Assembly: GCA_012513625.1 (NCBI GenBank)
Contig: JAAZBW010000110.1
Span: forward strand, 1-5,995
From: Actinomycetales bacterium
GTDB taxonomy: Bacteria; Actinomycetota; Actinomycetes; Actinomycetales; Actinomycetaceae
Length of the DNA stretch: 5,995 nt
Reading direction: 5' to 3'
Part shown: positions 4,996 to 5,995 of the stretch, one piece after another
Position numbering within the stretch: the first letter of the stretch is position 1
Layout of the letters: every line of letters begins with the position of its first letter
The notes under the pieces: generated by a model
Database searches by the model: none
Told to the model about the DNA's origin: nothing
Seen by the model: the letters and a program-made list of their open reading frames with translations, nothing else
Position numbers and translations under genes: made by a program

Positions 4996-5995
4996 TCGAC
5001 CGCACCGAGATCAGGGCCTGGATCGATGCTGATCCGGATCCGGTCACGCAGGACGAGGTCCAGGACCTCCTGGAGCGGGCCATCACCGATGATGCCGCCG
5101 CGCTCGAGCTCGCCGATCGCTTCTCGGGATTCCTCGAATTCGGCACGGCCGGCCTCCGGGGGGCCCTTGGAGGAGGGCCCAACCGGATGAACCGCGCGGT
5201 GGTCATCCGCGCCGCCGCCGGGCTCGCCGCCTACCTCAGGCAGAGCGTGGGCGCAGACTTCCACGTGGTGATCGGCTGCGACGCCCGGCGTGGCTCCGCC
5301 CAGTTCGCCCGCGATACCGCGGCGGTGGTCACCGCAGCGGGCGGCCGGGCCCAGCTCCTCCCCCCGCGCCAGCCCACCCCGGTGCTTGCCTTCGCCGTGC
5401 TCCACCTCGATGCGGATGCCGGAGTGATGGTGACGGCATCCCACAATCCCAAGGAGGACAACGGCTACAAGGTCTACCTCGGAGGTCGCGCGGAGGAGGA
5501 CTCGGGACGCGGCGTCCAGATCGTCCCGCCCGCGGATACGGAGATCGCCGCAGCGATTGCCGCCCAGCCGCCCGCGAACGAGGTTCCGTTGGCGGATTCC
5601 GGCTGGGGCCAACTTGGCGACGAGATCCGGCAGGCCTACCTCGAGCGGGCGGTCTCACTCGTGCCGAAGGGCCGCGCCGGCCAGCTCCGGATCGTCCACA
5701 CCGCCATGCACGGCGTGGGGGGTGCCACCGCACTCGAGGCGTTCGCGCGCGCCGGCTTCGACGACGTGCACCCGGTGGCCGCGCAGGCGGAGCCGGATCC
5801 GGACTTCCCCACAGTCGCCTTCCCGAACCCGGAGGAGCCGGGCGCACTCGATCTCGCGATCGAGCTCGCTGAGGACGTGAACGCCCAGTTGATCATCGCC
5901 AACGACCCGGACGCGGACCGCTGCGCCGTGGCCATCCCCTCCGCGGGCGGCTGGCGGCAGCTCACGGGCGACGAGGTGGGCTGGCTGCTCGGCTA
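4992..5995 (+). CDS. pmmB: Phosphomutase of the alpha-D-phosphohexomutase family (PMM/PGM2-like), 3' end missing
   Basis: The frame opens at an ATG overlapping the phosphorylase stop and stays open for 334 codons to the window edge; full-length relatives have roughly 550 residues, so about 60% is here. Motifs run in order: FGTAGLRG (50-57, near the N-terminus), TASHNPKEDNGYK (148-160; Ser150 is the catalytic phosphoserine), NDPDADR (304-310; Asp305, Asp307 and Asp309 bind Mg) and TGDEVG (325-330, sugar-binding loop). The FGTAGLRG form and the position of the serine resemble PGM2/PmmB proteins. The gene is usually annotated phosphomannomutase, but coupling to a nucleoside phosphorylase suggests that it converts ribose-1-phosphate or deoxyribose-1-phosphate to the 5-phosphate, as human PGM2 does. 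The same PNP-pmmB pairing exists in M. tuberculosis (Rv3307-Rv3308). Family is certain; sugar preference is inferred from context. Confidence 0.92.
   Translation, partial: MIDRTEIRAWIDADPDPVTQDEVQDLLERAITDDAAALELADRFSGFLEFGTAGLRGALGGGPNRMNRAVVIRAAAGLAAYLRQSVGADFHVVIGCDARRGSAQFARDTAAVVTAAGGRAQLLPPRQPTPVLAFAVLHLDADAGVMVTASHNPKEDNGYKVYLGGRAEEDSGRGVQIVPPADTEIAAAIAAQPPANEVPLADSGWGQLGDEIRQAYLERAVSLVPKGRAGQLRIVHTAMHGVGGATALEAFARAGFDDVHPVAAQAEPDPDFPTVAFPNPEEPGALDLAIELAEDVNAQLIIANDPDADRCAVAIPSAGGWRQLTGDEVGWLLG

Noticed and set aside
5146..5181. Inverted repeat GGGCCC...GGGCCC early in the phosphomutase gene
   Set aside because: Each copy is a self-palindrome of six bases. It encodes the conserved GLRGALGGGPN segment, so protein constraint and G+C content explain it.

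Overview
The window is a stretch of GC-rich chromosome (about 70% G+C by eye) from an actinobacterium. Three things point there: the 55-residue DUF3117 protein, which is an actinobacterial family; the actinobacterial (Gram-positive type) DapE and LpdA proteins; and two divergent genes that look leaderless. The genus cannot be read from this sequence. It looks like an ordinary housekeeping region. No mobile element, phage gene, CRISPR array, tRNA or rRNA is visible. Its most unusual parts are non-coding or structural.

Minus strand, reading leftward from 3927: lpdA (flavoprotein of the NAD(P)H-quinone reductase type, lacking both redox cysteines) directly abuts dapE (succinyl-diaminopimelate desuccinylase, lysine/DAP and cell-wall pathway). 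A LOG-family phosphoribohydrolase follows after 3 bp, so the three look like one operon. A perfect 14-bp inverted repeat lies inside the 3' end of the LOG gene. After an 87-bp gap with its own candidate promoter comes the small DUF3117 gene (334-501) with a very strong ribosome binding site, then a 13-bp hairpin terminator, then the start of a lipoprotein gene that runs off the left edge.

Plus strand, reading rightward from 4168: a class II (trimeric) purine nucleoside phosphorylase overlaps by 4 bp a phosphohexomutase/phosphopentomutase-type gene that runs off the right edge. Together they can carry out purine nucleoside salvage: nucleoside plus phosphate gives base plus (deoxy)ribose-1-phosphate, which is then isomerised to the 5-phosphate.

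The 240-bp divergent intergenic region (3928-4167) holds five head-to-tail copies of a 23-bp G-rich unit (4027-4141). The last copy reaches the -35 zone of the phosphorylase promoter. This array is the best candidate in the window for an undescribed regulatory element. The gene order joins two neighbourhoods known from other actinobacteria: lpdA/PNP/pmmB (as around Rv3303c-Rv3308 of M. tuberculosis) and dapE/LOG/DUF3117 (as around Rv1202-Rv1211).
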